64,000 nt of DNA from NCBI GenBank assembly GCA_905197905.1, contig CAJKAP010000001.1:248001-312000 (forward strand). Direction: 5' to 3'. Numbering within the stretch: position 1 is the first letter of the stretch; each line of letters opens with the position of its first letter. Positions 53,885-61,965 of the stretch are shown here, in pieces. The notes beneath the pieces were generated by a model that saw nothing but the letters and a program-made list of their open reading frames with translations, had not been told where the DNA came from and made no database searches. The DNA comes from an uncultured Sutterella sp. (GTDB lineage: Bacteria > Pseudomonadota > Gammaproteobacteria > Burkholderiales > Burkholderiaceae_F). A program made the translations under genes and the position numbers.

Positions 53885-54865
53885 ATGACAACGAGCAAAT
53901 ATCAAGGCGCCCTGCAGGAGTTGAGTTACCAAGACTTTATGTTCTTGCTCTCGCTTGCGAAAACACAAAACTTAGCGCAAAGTGCCAGAGACTTGACCTT
54001 TAGTTCTAGTAGTGCGTCTCGTCGTTTAGCGCACCTGCGTGAAGTCTTTCACGATGAACTCTTTGTGCGATCGGGGCAGGTGATGGTGCCCTCGCCTCGT
54101 ATGCTCGAGTTGATTCCACAGATGGATCGTTTGCTTGAAGATGCCTCCTCTCTTTTTGAACGTTCTATCTTTGATATTGCGCAGACTGAGAGAATGCTGC
54201 GTGTCGCAGTGAGTGACCACTTATTCCATAGCCCCTTTACGAGAGCGATTCTGCACCGGTTCTTTACCACCGCACCACGCGCCATCTTTAGTATGCAGCC
54301 ATCAGATAATCACATCTTTGAGCGGTTGCGTGAAAACTCAATCGATATGGCTTTCTATATTGGTAGTGAAATTCCTAAAGAAGAATTTCATATGGTAGAG
54401 CTCTACCGAGGGCGCTACGGGATTTTTGTGCGCAGTGACCACCCGCTCGTTGAGATGGGGGGCTTACGTCGTACCGTGAGTAAAGAGCAGATCGCACCAT
54501 TTCAGGCCGTGCAATTTAACTATATGGATGGGCCCAACTCGGACGACAGTGCAAGAATGCGTCAAGCGATGGGGCAGCCCGTTGGAGTCATCACACCCTA
54601 TAGCAACTCCATTCCCATGATTGTGGAAGAAACGAACTTTACTTTTGTGGGTCCCTTGGTCACGCTCAATCGATTCCTTCAGATGTCAAAAACACCAGAG
54701 CGCTTTGCGATTTTGAATCTTGCAGAGGACTATAGCTACTTTGTTCCCAAACTCATTTGGCATCGTCGTAGCCATAATGACCCATTCTTGCAATGGGCGC
54801 GCAGTGTGATTATTGATACCTGCCGCACGGAAGGGCAAGAGCTCGATAAGACGCTTTTGACGTGA
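53885..54865 (+). CDS. LysR-family transcriptional regulator
   Basis: 326 residues. The N-terminal winged helix (SYQDFMFLLSLAKTQNLAQSARDLTFSSSSASRRLAHLREVFHDELFVRSG, about 14-65) matches the LysR HTH, followed by a substrate-binding domain to about 315. AGGAAAG precedes the ATG. It converges with the Crp/Fnr gene, with only 10 bp between their stops, so both probably belong to the flavoprotein/cytochrome cluster; ligand unknown. Confidence 0.9.
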   Translation: MTTSKYQGALQELSYQDFMFLLSLAKTQNLAQSARDLTFSSSSASRRLAHLREVFHDELFVRSGQVMVPSPRMLELIPQMDRLLEDASSLFERSIFDIAQTERMLRVAVSDHLFHSPFTRAILHRFFTTAPRAIFSMQPSDNHIFERLRENSIDMAFYIGSEIPKEEFHMVELYRGRYGIFVRSDHPLVEMGGLRRTVSKEQIAPFQAVQFNYMDGPNSDDSARMRQAMGQPVGVITPYSNSIPMIVEETNFTFVGPLVTLNRFLQMSKTPERFAILNLAEDYSYFVPKLIWHRRSHNDPFLQWARSVIIDTCRTEGQELDKTLLT

Positions 54866-54875
54866 TTGTGGGCGC

Positions 54876-55598
54876 TTACTTTCCTGGACTAGCAAGCCAA
54901 TCATTGGCATAAGACAGTAGAGCTTGAGTAATCAGGCGTTTTCCGTCTTTTTCGACTAACACTCCCGCTCTTAACCAGTCATTCATAATGAGAGATACGG
55001 CTGTGCGGGTGGCGCTTATGGTTCTGGCGATTTCCGTAATAGAGAGGTCGTAGGGGATAGGAGTAGGGACAAAGTTAGCTACAGCCTTATTCCAATTGAA
55101 GGTGAGGCGAAGCTCATCTCTAAAAATCAAAGAGGCAAAAAGTCGAGCGATGCGAACCTCCACTCGGTCATGGATTGCAGAGAAGAACCCTTCCATGTCG
55201 GATTCATGCTCTCGTACAAGCATGGTGGTGTGCTCATCGTTTAAAACAAGGTCTCTATGAATAAGGGAAAGGAAGCTGTGCCGAGACATCAGTAGTACTT
55301 CGGTAGTGCGCAATGCAATATCGGTAATATTGACCACAGCGCCAGTGTAGCCATCTACGTTTCCCATTAAACGATTAGCAGGTACTAGAGTAAAGAATTG
55401 AGGACGGTCATGTGTGTCTCCTGTCTGGAAAACGCAGAGCCCAGAGAGAATCCAGGCGACTTCCCCTTCAATACCTCCGTTATAAATGGCCTGCCCTGCT
55501 TTTAGTCTTTCAAAATGACCGTAACGCTGAAAAAGCGGCAAAAAAGCACTTGAGGCTGGAGCATGAACCCAAGGGAATTCATAAAAAATTTGTCGCAT
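54876..55598 (-). CDS. Crp/Fnr-family transcriptional regulator
   Basis: 240 residues: a cyclic-nucleotide-binding-like beta roll (about 25-115; ERLKAGQAIYNGGIEGEVAWILSGLCVF), dimerisation helix, and C-terminal HTH (YDLSITEIARTISATRTAVSLIMNDWLRAGVL). The N-terminal four-cysteine cluster of FNR is absent, so it does not sense oxygen by an Fe-S cluster. It lies downstream of the flavoprotein gene on the same strand, separated by a hairpin, and is the likely local regulator of that reductase. Confidence 0.88.
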   Translation of the reverse strand: MRQIFYEFPWVHAPASSAFLPLFQRYGHFERLKAGQAIYNGGIEGEVAWILSGLCVFQTGDTHDRPQFFTLVPANRLMGNVDGYTGAVVNITDIALRTTEVLLMSRHSFLSLIHRDLVLNDEHTTMLVREHESDMEGFFSAIHDRVEVRIARLFASLIFRDELRLTFNWNKAVANFVPTPIPYDLSITEIARTISATRTAVSLIMNDWLRAGVLVEKDGKRLITQALLSYANDWLASPGK

Positions 55599-55635
55599 GG
55601 CGTGTACTAATAAAATAGGTCGAGGTCTATAGGCA

Positions 55636-55667
55636 AGAGGAGTGTCGATCTTTCAAGACACTCCTCT
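55636..55667 (-). repeat. 11-bp inverted repeat between flavoprotein and regulator genes
   Basis: AGAGGAGTGTC (55636-55646) and GACACTCCTCT (55657-55667) around a 10-nt loop. No T tract on the minus strand; it may stabilise the upstream mRNA or partly terminate, uncoupling regulator from enzyme levels. Confidence 0.55.
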
Positions 55668-55709
55668 CGCTATGCTAACACGAGCAGTTAGCAGAAATAT
55701 TGAAGTTCA

Positions 55710-57389
55710 TTAGAGTTCGAGGCTCGGAACTTTGTCGATAGAACCGCCTGCTGCAAGGATGCCAGCCAGGCGTCCAAAAGTAAGCGCTCGTCCGTGATTG
55801 ATACCAGGGCAAAGGGTGGGGTAGTCACCAGACCCAAAGAAGTCACCAGCGGCAGCGCCACAGACAAAAAGTTTACCGATAGGTTTGTCGTTGGCATCAA
55901 GGACATGCAAGCTAGGATCGGTATGCAAACCACCAGACATTGCGAGCAACGAGCTTGATAAGCGACCTGCGTAGAATGGAGCTTTTACAATGGGGGTAAG
56001 CAATTCTTTACGCTTACCGTAGTCTTCATCCTTACCCTTGCGAACCAATTCGTTGTAGCGGGCTACAGTCTTCTTGAGCTCATCAGCAGGAACTCCCATC
56101 TTCTGCGCCAATTCATCCAACGTGTTAGCCGTTACGACTTTACCGTCCTTGATGTGCTGGGCTTGAGTGGCTTTTTCTACATCAGTGTTAAAGCCAGCAC
56201 CCCAAGGTTGCCACATTTGTCCGTAGAACAGCCCGCCAGCAAGGTTCCCATCAACCTGAGATTTCACTTCCTGAAGCCAATCTGCGTCGTATACAGTCCA
56301 AGCAATGCCGTGAGGTTGGAGTTCTTTGGTGCAAGATTTAGACTGCGTGTTGACGTCTTCATTCTTGAAACGTTGACCTAACGCATTCACGTGCAAGAAA
56401 CCATAGGAAGCCGCGCCAGCTTCCAAGTGCACTGTGGCAGCGTGATCTTCCACTTTTTGCATTGCCCCGCCGACTTGCATGGCGAGAATATGGCAGTCGC
56501 CAGTATTGGTCTTAGCAGGATAGTAGATTTGAGCATCAACACGAAGAGAGAAAGGAGACCAACGTTTGCGCATCTCTTCGTTGGAGGCATAGCAGCCAGT
56601 AGCGATAATCACGCCTTTGGAGACTTCATACTTGGTGTAATTACCTTTACGACCAACGATGACGGCGTCTACACTGCCGTTTTCAGAGCGCAAAAATTGC
56701 ACTGCAGGTGTACGATAGCGGATTTCAACGCCTAAACGTTCTGCTTCTTTCAAAAGGGCAGGAACTAGAACAACGTTGCCGATACCTGTGGAATTACCGT
56801 AGGTATAGTCAAGGGAAACATCTTTGTTGTAGAAGAAATGGGTCACGGGGAATTCGGTGTAGGTCGGTCCCTTGTAGTAGCCCTCCCACATAGTGACCTT
56901 CACGTCGTTTTTAGCGCATTTGTCAATTGCCCAGTCCATACAGGCGCCAGATTTTTCTGCAAACATCCACAAGAGGCGTTCATCCATGCGACCTTGCCCC
57001 CAAGCAATCAAACGACGAATAATTTCAGCGTAGTCTACTTTGATACCTAACTCTTTCTGGATTTTGGAGTTGAAAGCAGTGACGTGGCCTCCACGAGCAC
57101 CCCAAGAGTTTGTTTTTTCGATAAGGGTGACTTTTGCCCCTTCTTCACGAGCCCCTATAGCAGCCGCAATACCAGCCAAGCCTGCACCAATGACCAATAC
57201 ATCTGTCTTAACGGTAGATTTGATTTGTTCAGCAGGGATGGGTTTGACAGGCTTTTCCCAGGACCAATCAGTGCACTTAGGAGCTTGCCATTTCTCTGGC
57301 ATATCTCCTGCAAAGGCAAGTGGAGAAACAGCAGCGGCTGAAGAAATGCCGGCTAACTCAAAGAAACGACGACGACTAACGTTTGGCAT
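55710..57389 (-). CDS. Tat-exported FAD-binding fumarate-reductase-like flavoprotein
   Basis: 559 residues. The Tat signal SRRRFFELAG (residues 5-14) precedes a hydrophobic region to about 28. The FAD motif VIGAGLAGIAAA starts at 66, followed by LIEKTNSWGARGGHVTAF. The C-terminal flavin loop GSGDYPTLCPGINHGRALTFGRLAG replaces the G-x-H-G...NRLGGNA region that carries the substrate-binding His and Arg of Shewanella fumarate reductase, so fumarate is probably not the substrate. The tetrahaem cytochrome gene upstream would supply electrons, forming a two-subunit periplasmic reductase like methacrylate or urocanate reductases. AGGAG lies upstream of the ATG; substrate unknown. Confidence 0.9.
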   Translation of the reverse strand: MPNVSRRRFFELAGISSAAAVSPLAFAGDMPEKWQAPKCTDWSWEKPVKPIPAEQIKSTVKTDVLVIGAGLAGIAAAIGAREEGAKVTLIEKTNSWGARGGHVTAFNSKIQKELGIKVDYAEIIRRLIAWGQGRMDERLLWMFAEKSGACMDWAIDKCAKNDVKVTMWEGYYKGPTYTEFPVTHFFYNKDVSLDYTYGNSTGIGNVVLVPALLKEAERLGVEIRYRTPAVQFLRSENGSVDAVIVGRKGNYTKYEVSKGVIIATGCYASNEEMRKRWSPFSLRVDAQIYYPAKTNTGDCHILAMQVGGAMQKVEDHAATVHLEAGAASYGFLHVNALGQRFKNEDVNTQSKSCTKELQPHGIAWTVYDADWLQEVKSQVDGNLAGGLFYGQMWQPWGAGFNTDVEKATQAQHIKDGKVVTANTLDELAQKMGVPADELKKTVARYNELVRKGKDEDYGKRKELLTPIVKAPFYAGRLSSSLLAMSGGLHTDPSLHVLDANDKPIGKLFVCGAAAGDFFGSGDYPTLCPGINHGRALTFGRLAGILAAGGSIDKVPSLEL

Positions 57390-57620
57390 AAAGATGTCTC
57401 CTAAAATAGTCCATAATAGATAAACTTTAATATTTGTCTATTATGTGTACTGGTGATAAGTATTGACTTTCATTCAGAATGTCAAAACCATTAAATTTGC
57501 TACAAAAGTAGCTTTTTCTTTTTGATGATCGATAACCTCATAAATATTGAGAAAATAAGATCAAAAAGTGTCAAAAAAATGAAAATTTAACAAAAGCCTC
57601 TTATGGTTACTAACGTATTT
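57390..57620 (-). promoter_or_regulatory. Region between cytochrome and flavoprotein genes with possible promoter
   Basis: On the minus strand TTGACA followed 17 bp later by TACTTA lies about 80-100 bp upstream of the flavoprotein ATG. A CATTC-A-GAATG palindrome (57472-57482) sits in the spacer and could be an operator. No terminator separates the cytochrome from the flavoprotein, so readthrough is also possible. Confidence 0.4.
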
Positions 57621-57971
57621 TTATGAGCTTTCTGGCATTTTGATGTTTTTTATCTTATGGCAATCAGCACACCCATTTTTTCCTGATTGATGAGGAGCGT
57701 GGCAATCGGTGCAATTAATCACATCAAAGTGCCCTTTGTGTGGGTTCAAAGTTTTTCCGTTGACTGTAATTTGGCCTTTTTCAGGCTGCTCACCGTGGCA
57801 AGTTAAGCAGGCATCTGAGTTGGCGTTGTCTGCACTAGGAGGTGAGGCTGTGTGGCAGGTTTGGCAGTTTGGGTGAAAACCAGCAACTCCAGCAGCTAAA
57901 CTGCTACCAAAAATAAGCAAATTGCTAGCAATGGCTAACGCTTGGAGCAGGGTTGAAGAGGTCTTACGCAT
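57621..57971 (-). CDS. Periplasmic tetrahaem cytochrome c
   Basis: 116 residues with signal peptide (cleavage near AAGVAG) and four CXXCH motifs at 36, 55, 87 and 101. The layout resembles the small tetrahaem domain of Shewanella flavocytochrome c3 / CctA. It would pass electrons from a quinol dehydrogenase to the neighbouring flavoprotein. AAGGA precedes ATG 57971; an in-frame extension to 58199 lacks a signal and overlaps noncoding sequence. Confidence 0.9.
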   Translation of the reverse strand: MRKTSSTLLQALAIASNLLIFGSSLAAGVAGFHPNCQTCHTASPPSADNANSDACLTCHGEQPEKGQITVNGKTLNPHKGHFDVINCTDCHAPHQSGKNGCADCHKIKNIKMPESS

Positions 57972-58108
57972 TAGATATGTCCTTGATTTACAAGAGTTTT
58001 TCTTATGCAGTAATCGTCTCATAGAGAGGGCGTGTCTCAGTGTTAACTGTTTAACGCTTTTGTGCGAAGGAGCGTGCGGATTAACCCGAAAGAGGAGGGG
58101 GCAGATAA

Positions 58109-58144
58109 AGAAAAAAGCCCGATTCAGTAAAGAACCAGGCTTTT
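58109..58144 (-). terminator. Terminator after nitroreductase gene
   Basis: AAAAGCC-rich arms (58113-58125 with 58132-58144, two G-U pairs on the minus strand) followed by TTTTTTC. Confidence 0.8.
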
Positions 58145-58164
58145 GAGAAGAGTCGCTGACTTTT

Positions 58165-58968
58165 TTAGAGGAAAGTATCCGCGATGGAATGAGGGGCATA
58201 ACCCACTGTTTGCACCGCGATGACTTTCTCTTCAGGTCCCAAGTGGAGAAGTTCCCCTACATGGTCACGGTCGAACCCAGTGCGTGCCACACAAGCGACA
58301 TTAATCGCGGCAGCAGCGAGGTAGACCGCTTGGATCTTTGCGCCCACGTCAATTGTCATGGCGCGCTCACGCATCTCTTCAATCTTCTTAGAGTCAAACC
58401 CCTTGGGCTTGACCTTATCAATGACTTTTTCGCCCAGGCGGCTCACAAAGCTTTCGGTGCGCGCGCGGTTAGCTACGTAAACGATATGCGCAGGAGCAAT
58501 ACGAATGGTGGGCTGCGCGATGATGGTTTCGGAGCGAATATCTTTTAGTTCGCAGAAAATCAGCCCATTTTTTTCGGGCACCCAGTGCCAAATGCCGTTT
58601 GACTTCAACACATAGATATCGATTTCTTGCCAATCAAGTGCGCTAGGCGTCGTGCGTTTGCCACCGTCGTGCGTAATGCCGTCCGCAGCCCAGAGAAGCG
58701 TTGCTAAATCTGCGTCTGAGAGCGGTTCATCCGAGAAGGTGCGACGCGATTTGCGCTGAGCGAGTGCATCGGTAAGCGACATCGTCATCGGGCGCGCTTC
58801 TGGGAGCTGACGGAAAATCACATGGTCATCTTCGTCTTTAAAACGCGCTTTAATTTCACTCAACAAACCGTCGAGCCGATCGGTGACGTCGTGAAACCAG
58901 CGATCAGAAATGGCCGCTTTAAGAGAGTGAGCGAGCCCTTTTGCTTTTTCTTTTGTGGAGTCTTTCAC
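58165..58968 (-). CDS. Nitroreductase-family protein (SagB/ThcOx-like)
   Basis: 267 residues from a GTG at 58968 preceded by GAGG at eight-base spacing. Residues 65 onward match the flavin-dependent nitroreductase fold: LAQRKSRRTFSDEPLSDADLATLLWAADGI (FMN-binding RxSxR) and AAAAINVACVARTGFDRDHV. An N-terminal helical segment (STKEKAKGLAHSLKAAISDRWFHDV) is not part of the usual fold. A shorter start near 58787 is possible. Divergent from an XRE regulator that may control it. Substrate unknown. Confidence 0.75.
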   Translation of the reverse strand: MKDSTKEKAKGLAHSLKAAISDRWFHDVTDRLDGLLSEIKARFKDEDDHVIFRQLPEARPMTMSLTDALAQRKSRRTFSDEPLSDADLATLLWAADGITHDGGKRTTPSALDWQEIDIYVLKSNGIWHWVPEKNGLIFCELKDIRSETIIAQPTIRIAPAHIVYVANRARTESFVSRLGEKVIDKVKPKGFDSKKIEEMRERAMTIDVGAKIQAVYLAAAAINVACVARTGFDRDHVGELLHLGPEEKVIAVQTVGYAPHSIADTFL

Positions 58969-59149
58969 TTGAGTAACCTCGAAATAGCACAGAATGTGCG
59001 AAATATTGTACTCGAGCCTTTTGGCTATTGTGCGAGAGTGTGAGAGCTCACTTCGCAAGCGAATGTCTCTAAAAAGACGTTTTGCCTTTCTTTCTAAAAC
59101 GGTACAATCAAAAGATATCGTTTCTAATCTATGAACAAGGAGTCGGCTC

Positions 59150-59518
59150 GTGAAATCTCCCATTGAATTGCGTGAAAGTCCCCACGATGAGAAAACTGTT
59201 TCTTTTTCTCTGATCGTTTCTAAGAGCCGAGCCCCCGCGTTGCGTCGCCATTTAGAGAGCCTCATTGCGCTACTTTCCTACGATCAGTTTGACGACGTGG
59301 AAGAGAGTGGGTTGCGAAGCAAAGTAGAGCTCCCCTCTCAAGCCTTAAAACGCCTTCGTCAAGAGAGGGGATTGCCGCAAAAGGCGGTTGCCCAATACCT
59401 CGGAGTGAGTCAGGGACGCATTTCTGACTTAGAGCAGGGGGTGAAGAGGATTTCGCTTGAAGAGGCGCAAAAGCTTGCCACCTATTTCCAAGTGAGCACT
59501 TCCTTATTCCTTACCTAA
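59150..59518 (+). CDS. XRE-family HTH regulator
   Basis: 122 residues from a GTG with AAGGAG seven bases upstream. The C-terminal half is a helix-turn-helix of the Cro/C1 type (LKRLRQERGLPQKAVAQYLGVSQGRISDLEQGVKRISLEEAQKLATYF, about 65-112). The N-terminal half (about 1-60) is not recognised. Without an adjacent toxin-like gene an antitoxin role is unlikely; it may regulate the divergent nitroreductase gene. Confidence 0.8.
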   Translation: MKSPIELRESPHDEKTVSFSLIVSKSRAPALRRHLESLIALLSYDQFDDVEESGLRSKVELPSQALKRLRQERGLPQKAVAQYLGVSQGRISDLEQGVKRISLEEAQKLATYFQVSTSLFLT

Positions 59519-59534
59519 TGTGCGAGTAGCAGAC

Positions 59535-59571
59535 GAAAAAACGCCCAGCCTGATTGTGTCAAGCTGGGCGT
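59535..59571 (-). terminator. Terminator after nsrR
   Basis: ACGCCCAGC (59541-59549) pairs with GCTGGGCGT (59563-59571); minus strand continues TTTTTTCG. Sits between convergent XRE and nsrR genes. Confidence 0.85.
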
Positions 59572-59592
59572 GTCGTATGGTGTTGAGCTTTT

Positions 59593-60123
59593 TTAGGCTC
59601 CCTTCGCTTTCTTGCGCGAGAGGCGAGACTTGATCAGCACGCTACCCGTTGAAGGACCACGCATAGGCTTTGCAGCACGGCGCGTCGCTTCTTGATTGAG
59701 TCGTTCAATCAGGGCTTGCGCTTCGGGCGACGTTGTCATCGAAGCGAGCGTATATTCGTTTAACTTGTCGTAGAACGCCTGATAGGCCTCTTCTTTGATG
59801 TGGCGGAACTGGCAGCCATCGATCAAAGTGCACTCAGGATGTTCGCAGTCAAGCAGAGGCTGATCGCCTCCTTCGAGTCTGCGCACAATTTCCCCAATGC
59901 GATATTCGGAAGGGTCTTTCGCAAGTTTGAGACCGCCCGAGCGGCCACGGAAAGAGGCAACCCAGCCCTGGAGATGGAGGAAATGGGCAACTTTCACAAT
60001 ATGGTTGCGAGACCATTGGAATTTCTGAGCAAGTTCATTGACAGTGACTAGCGATGTACGATTCCGATAGGTCAAGTACATCAGAACGCGAAGGCTCAAG
60101 TCAGCAAAACGTGTGAGATGCAT
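59593..60123 (-). CDS. nsrR: NO-sensing Rrf2-family repressor NsrR
   Basis: 176 residues. The Rrf2 winged helix (MHLTRFADLSLRVLMYL... SRNHIVKVAHFLHLQGWVASFRGRSGGLKL) matches NsrR. Cys93, Cys98 and Cys104 reproduce the NsrR spacing C-x4-C-x5-C that holds the NO-sensitive Fe-S cluster. The last 35 residues are a basic tail (RLSRKKAKGA) beyond the usual length. Expected targets are NO-detoxification genes; nitrite reduction by the enzyme at 33949 makes NO stress relevant here. Confidence 0.9.
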   Translation of the reverse strand: MHLTRFADLSLRVLMYLTYRNRTSLVTVNELAQKFQWSRNHIVKVAHFLHLQGWVASFRGRSGGLKLAKDPSEYRIGEIVRRLEGGDQPLLDCEHPECTLIDGCQFRHIKEEAYQAFYDKLNEYTLASMTTSPEAQALIERLNQEATRRAAKPMRGPSTGSVLIKSRLSRKKAKGA

Positions 60124-60699
60124 AAGAAGAGTCCAATTTTAAAAAATGAGTTATTAGAGCCATCCGATAATAAGGTGTCTCTTAATAGATAAAACACAGA
60201 GGGTGGTTAGTTTTCGGTGAGCGGAAATCTTTAGTTGTATAGGAAGAGAGGGAAAGTTAATTTCTCTTCTCCATTTTCAATATCTCAAAAAAAGGAACCG
60301 TCCCACACTAGTTTAACTGATTACTAGAGGTTTTTGAAAAATTCAAAATAGCCCCAGATTGCGATAAAAATCGGCGCTAAATTCACCCGAATTTCAACTA
60401 TTAGCGACTTCCCTAGTTACAGTAGGAAGAAATCTACACGGAGATTTGAAAGATGTAAATGAACCCTCGGTGGGAGGGGCTGTAAATTTTCTAGACGAGT
60501 GTAAATATATGTAACTCTAAAATAGAGTGTAGAGACTCTTCTAGAGACTTACTCTACCAATACATATAGCCGTATTTCGGGAAAACCCTAAGGGTATGGA
60601 GAGCGAGTTTCTTTGAGATAAGATTACATAAAGTAACATTCTACACATAGGGATACATCGAGAAGGGATATCGGGTATACCCCTATATGAATTTTTAGA
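60124..60699. other. AT-rich intergenic region upstream of the candidate RNA
   Basis: About 575 bp without a gene. It contains a palindrome ACCCTAAGGGT at about 60584 and several overlapping short inverted repeats of AGAGT/ACTCT type around 60515-60560, which may be regulatory sites for the RNA promoter or for nsrR. Confidence 0.4.
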
Positions 60700-61040
60700 T
60701 ATACTTCTATCCGTGCTCAGCAAACAACCTCCTTTGTTTCTGGCACAGTTGGTAAGTTACTCTCCTTTCTTACCAAGAATAGTTCATCGTTTCTCTCTCC
60801 TCGCGATGAACTATATAGGTACTCTGAGGCGTAGTGAACCTCAGAACCTATCCGGGAAGTCACGCAGTTGGTCGCTGCTTCAGGTTTGGTCGCCTGAGCT
60901 TCCTGGGTTCTGTTGGCCTTTTTTGGTCTTTGAGCCAACGGAAATCCTTTTTGGATTCTGGACTGGTCCTCTGGAATCCACATGGTTGGGAAGCAACTCG
61001 CATGGGCCTTAAACAGCACATGTGAGTTGCTTTTTCTTTT
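60700..61040 (+). ncRNA. Candidate multi-hairpin regulatory RNA with anti-SD and UUGGUC loops
   Basis: TATACT (60700-60705) predicts transcription from about 60712. Hairpin 1 (60713-60746) has GTGC/GCAC, CAG/CTG and AAACAA/TTGTTT with loop CCTCCT. Hairpin 2 (60749-60776, TTGGTAAG/CTTACCAA) has loop TTACTCTCCTTT. Hairpin 3 (60779-60814, 11-bp perfect) has loop TTTCTCTCTCCTCG. Hairpin 4 is ATAGGT..CTGAGG/CCTCAG..ACCTAT (60815-60851). A stem CCGGGAAG/CTTCCTGG (60852-60906) encloses two hairpins with loops TTGGTCG and TTTGGTCG. Hairpin 6 (60912-60939) has TTGGTC in its loop; hairpin 7 (60953-60979) follows. A 13-bp terminator stem (60992-61004, 61019-61031) ends in TTTTTCTTTTTT. A 99-codon frame across it is unconvincing. 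No known RNA family recognised. Confidence 0.65.
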
Positions 61041-61043
61041 TTG

Positions 61044-61077
61044 AAGTTAGTGAGTGAAGGCTTACTAACTTTTTTCT
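61044..61077 (+). terminator. Second, tandem terminator after the candidate RNA
   Basis: AAGTTAGTGAG (61044-61054) pairs with CTTACTAACTT (61061-61071, one G-U), followed by TTTTTTCTTTTT. Tandem terminators suggest a strong transcript from the left. Confidence 0.75.
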
Positions 61078-61102
61078 TTTTCTCCTCCCCAAAACTTCCT
61101 AT

Positions 61103-61140
61103 AAAAAATGCCTTCTCAGAAACGAATTCCAAGAAGGCAT
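61103..61140 (-). terminator. Terminator of the ABC importer operon
   Basis: ATGCCTTCT (61109-61117) pairs with AGAAGGCAT (61132-61140), followed on the minus strand by TTTTTT. Confidence 0.85.
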
Positions 61141-61160
61141 AGTGTGCTGAGACGAAAGTG

Positions 61161-61949
61161 TTAGCCCAGCATCAATTTATCTGAGACGCCGTCGCCAGCC
61201 TCTTCAAAGTAGCGAAGCAGGTCTGTTGGCGTTAAGCGCGCTTTCTCTTCGCCTTTGACGTCCACAATAGGGCGCCCATCGTGCATCATGATCAGTCGAT
61301 TCCCAAAACGTAGTGCATCGCGCATATTGTGCGTGATCATCAGCGTGGTGAGTTGCTGTTCGGTCACAATGCGGTTCGTAATCTCTAAGACCTTTTCTGC
61401 GGTCTTCGGGTCGAGCGCTGCAGTGTGTTCGTCAAGGAGCAAAAGCTTCGGGCGCACGAGCGTTGCCATCAAAAGCGTAATGGCTTGACGCTGGCCGCCA
61501 GAAAGTAAGCCCACATGAGCGGTGAGGCGATTTTCGAGTCCTAAGCCTAGCTGTGCGACAAGCTCGCGGAATTCTTCAGTTTCCGCTTTCTTTTCGCTCC
61601 AGCTCAACCCCGGGCAGAGTCCTCGACGCTTAGCCATGGCTAAGTTTTCGAGAATCATCATCCCGCCCGCGGTCCCTTTCATCGGATCCTGGAAGACGCG
61701 ACCAATAAATTTTGCGCGTTGGTGCTCGGGCATCTTTGTGACGTCCACTTCATCGATGAGGATGCGCCCTTCATCAATGGGGAAAACGCCAGCAATACCG
61801 TTGAGAAGCGTTGACTTCCCAGCGCCATTACTCCCAATCACTGTGACAAAATCGCCGTCGTTAAGCGTAAGGTTCACGCCACGAAGCGCCACTTTTTCGT
61901 TTGCCGTGCCTGCAAAGAAGGTCTTGTGCACGTTTTCAATAGTCAACAT
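61161..61949 (-). CDS. ABC importer ATP-binding protein (TrpZ-like)
   Basis: 262-residue ATPase: Walker A GSNGAGKST (about 38-46), signature LLSGGQRQA (about 147-155), Walker B LLLLDEHTAALDP, and H-loop MITHNM. Together with the permease and binding protein it forms an importer of the TrpXYZ family (ABC systems for aromatic amino acids or similar ligands). The ATG at 61949 has AAGGAG seven bases upstream. Confidence 0.9.
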   Translation of the reverse strand: MLTIENVHKTFFAGTANEKVALRGVNLTLNDGDFVTVIGSNGAGKSTLLNGIAGVFPIDEGRILIDEVDVTKMPEHQRAKFIGRVFQDPMKGTAGGMMILENLAMAKRRGLCPGLSWSEKKAETEEFRELVAQLGLGLENRLTAHVGLLSGGQRQAITLLMATLVRPKLLLLDEHTAALDPKTAEKVLEITNRIVTEQQLTTLMITHNMRDALRFGNRLIMMHDGRPIVDVKGEEKARLTPTDLLRYFEEAGDGVSDKLMLG

Positions 61950-61965
61950 GATCAAACTCCTTCTT

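Noticed and set aside
60713..61012. 99-codon open frame over the candidate RNA
   Set aside because: It begins with GTG at the predicted transcript start without a ribosome-binding site, and the sequence is better explained by its many stems and the terminator.
60700..61040. RNase P RNA, tmRNA, 6S or SRP RNA as identity of the structured RNA
   Set aside because: The RNase P P4 core, the tmRNA tag reading frame and tRNA-like 3' end, the single long 6S hairpin and the SRP GGAAGCAG loop are all absent.
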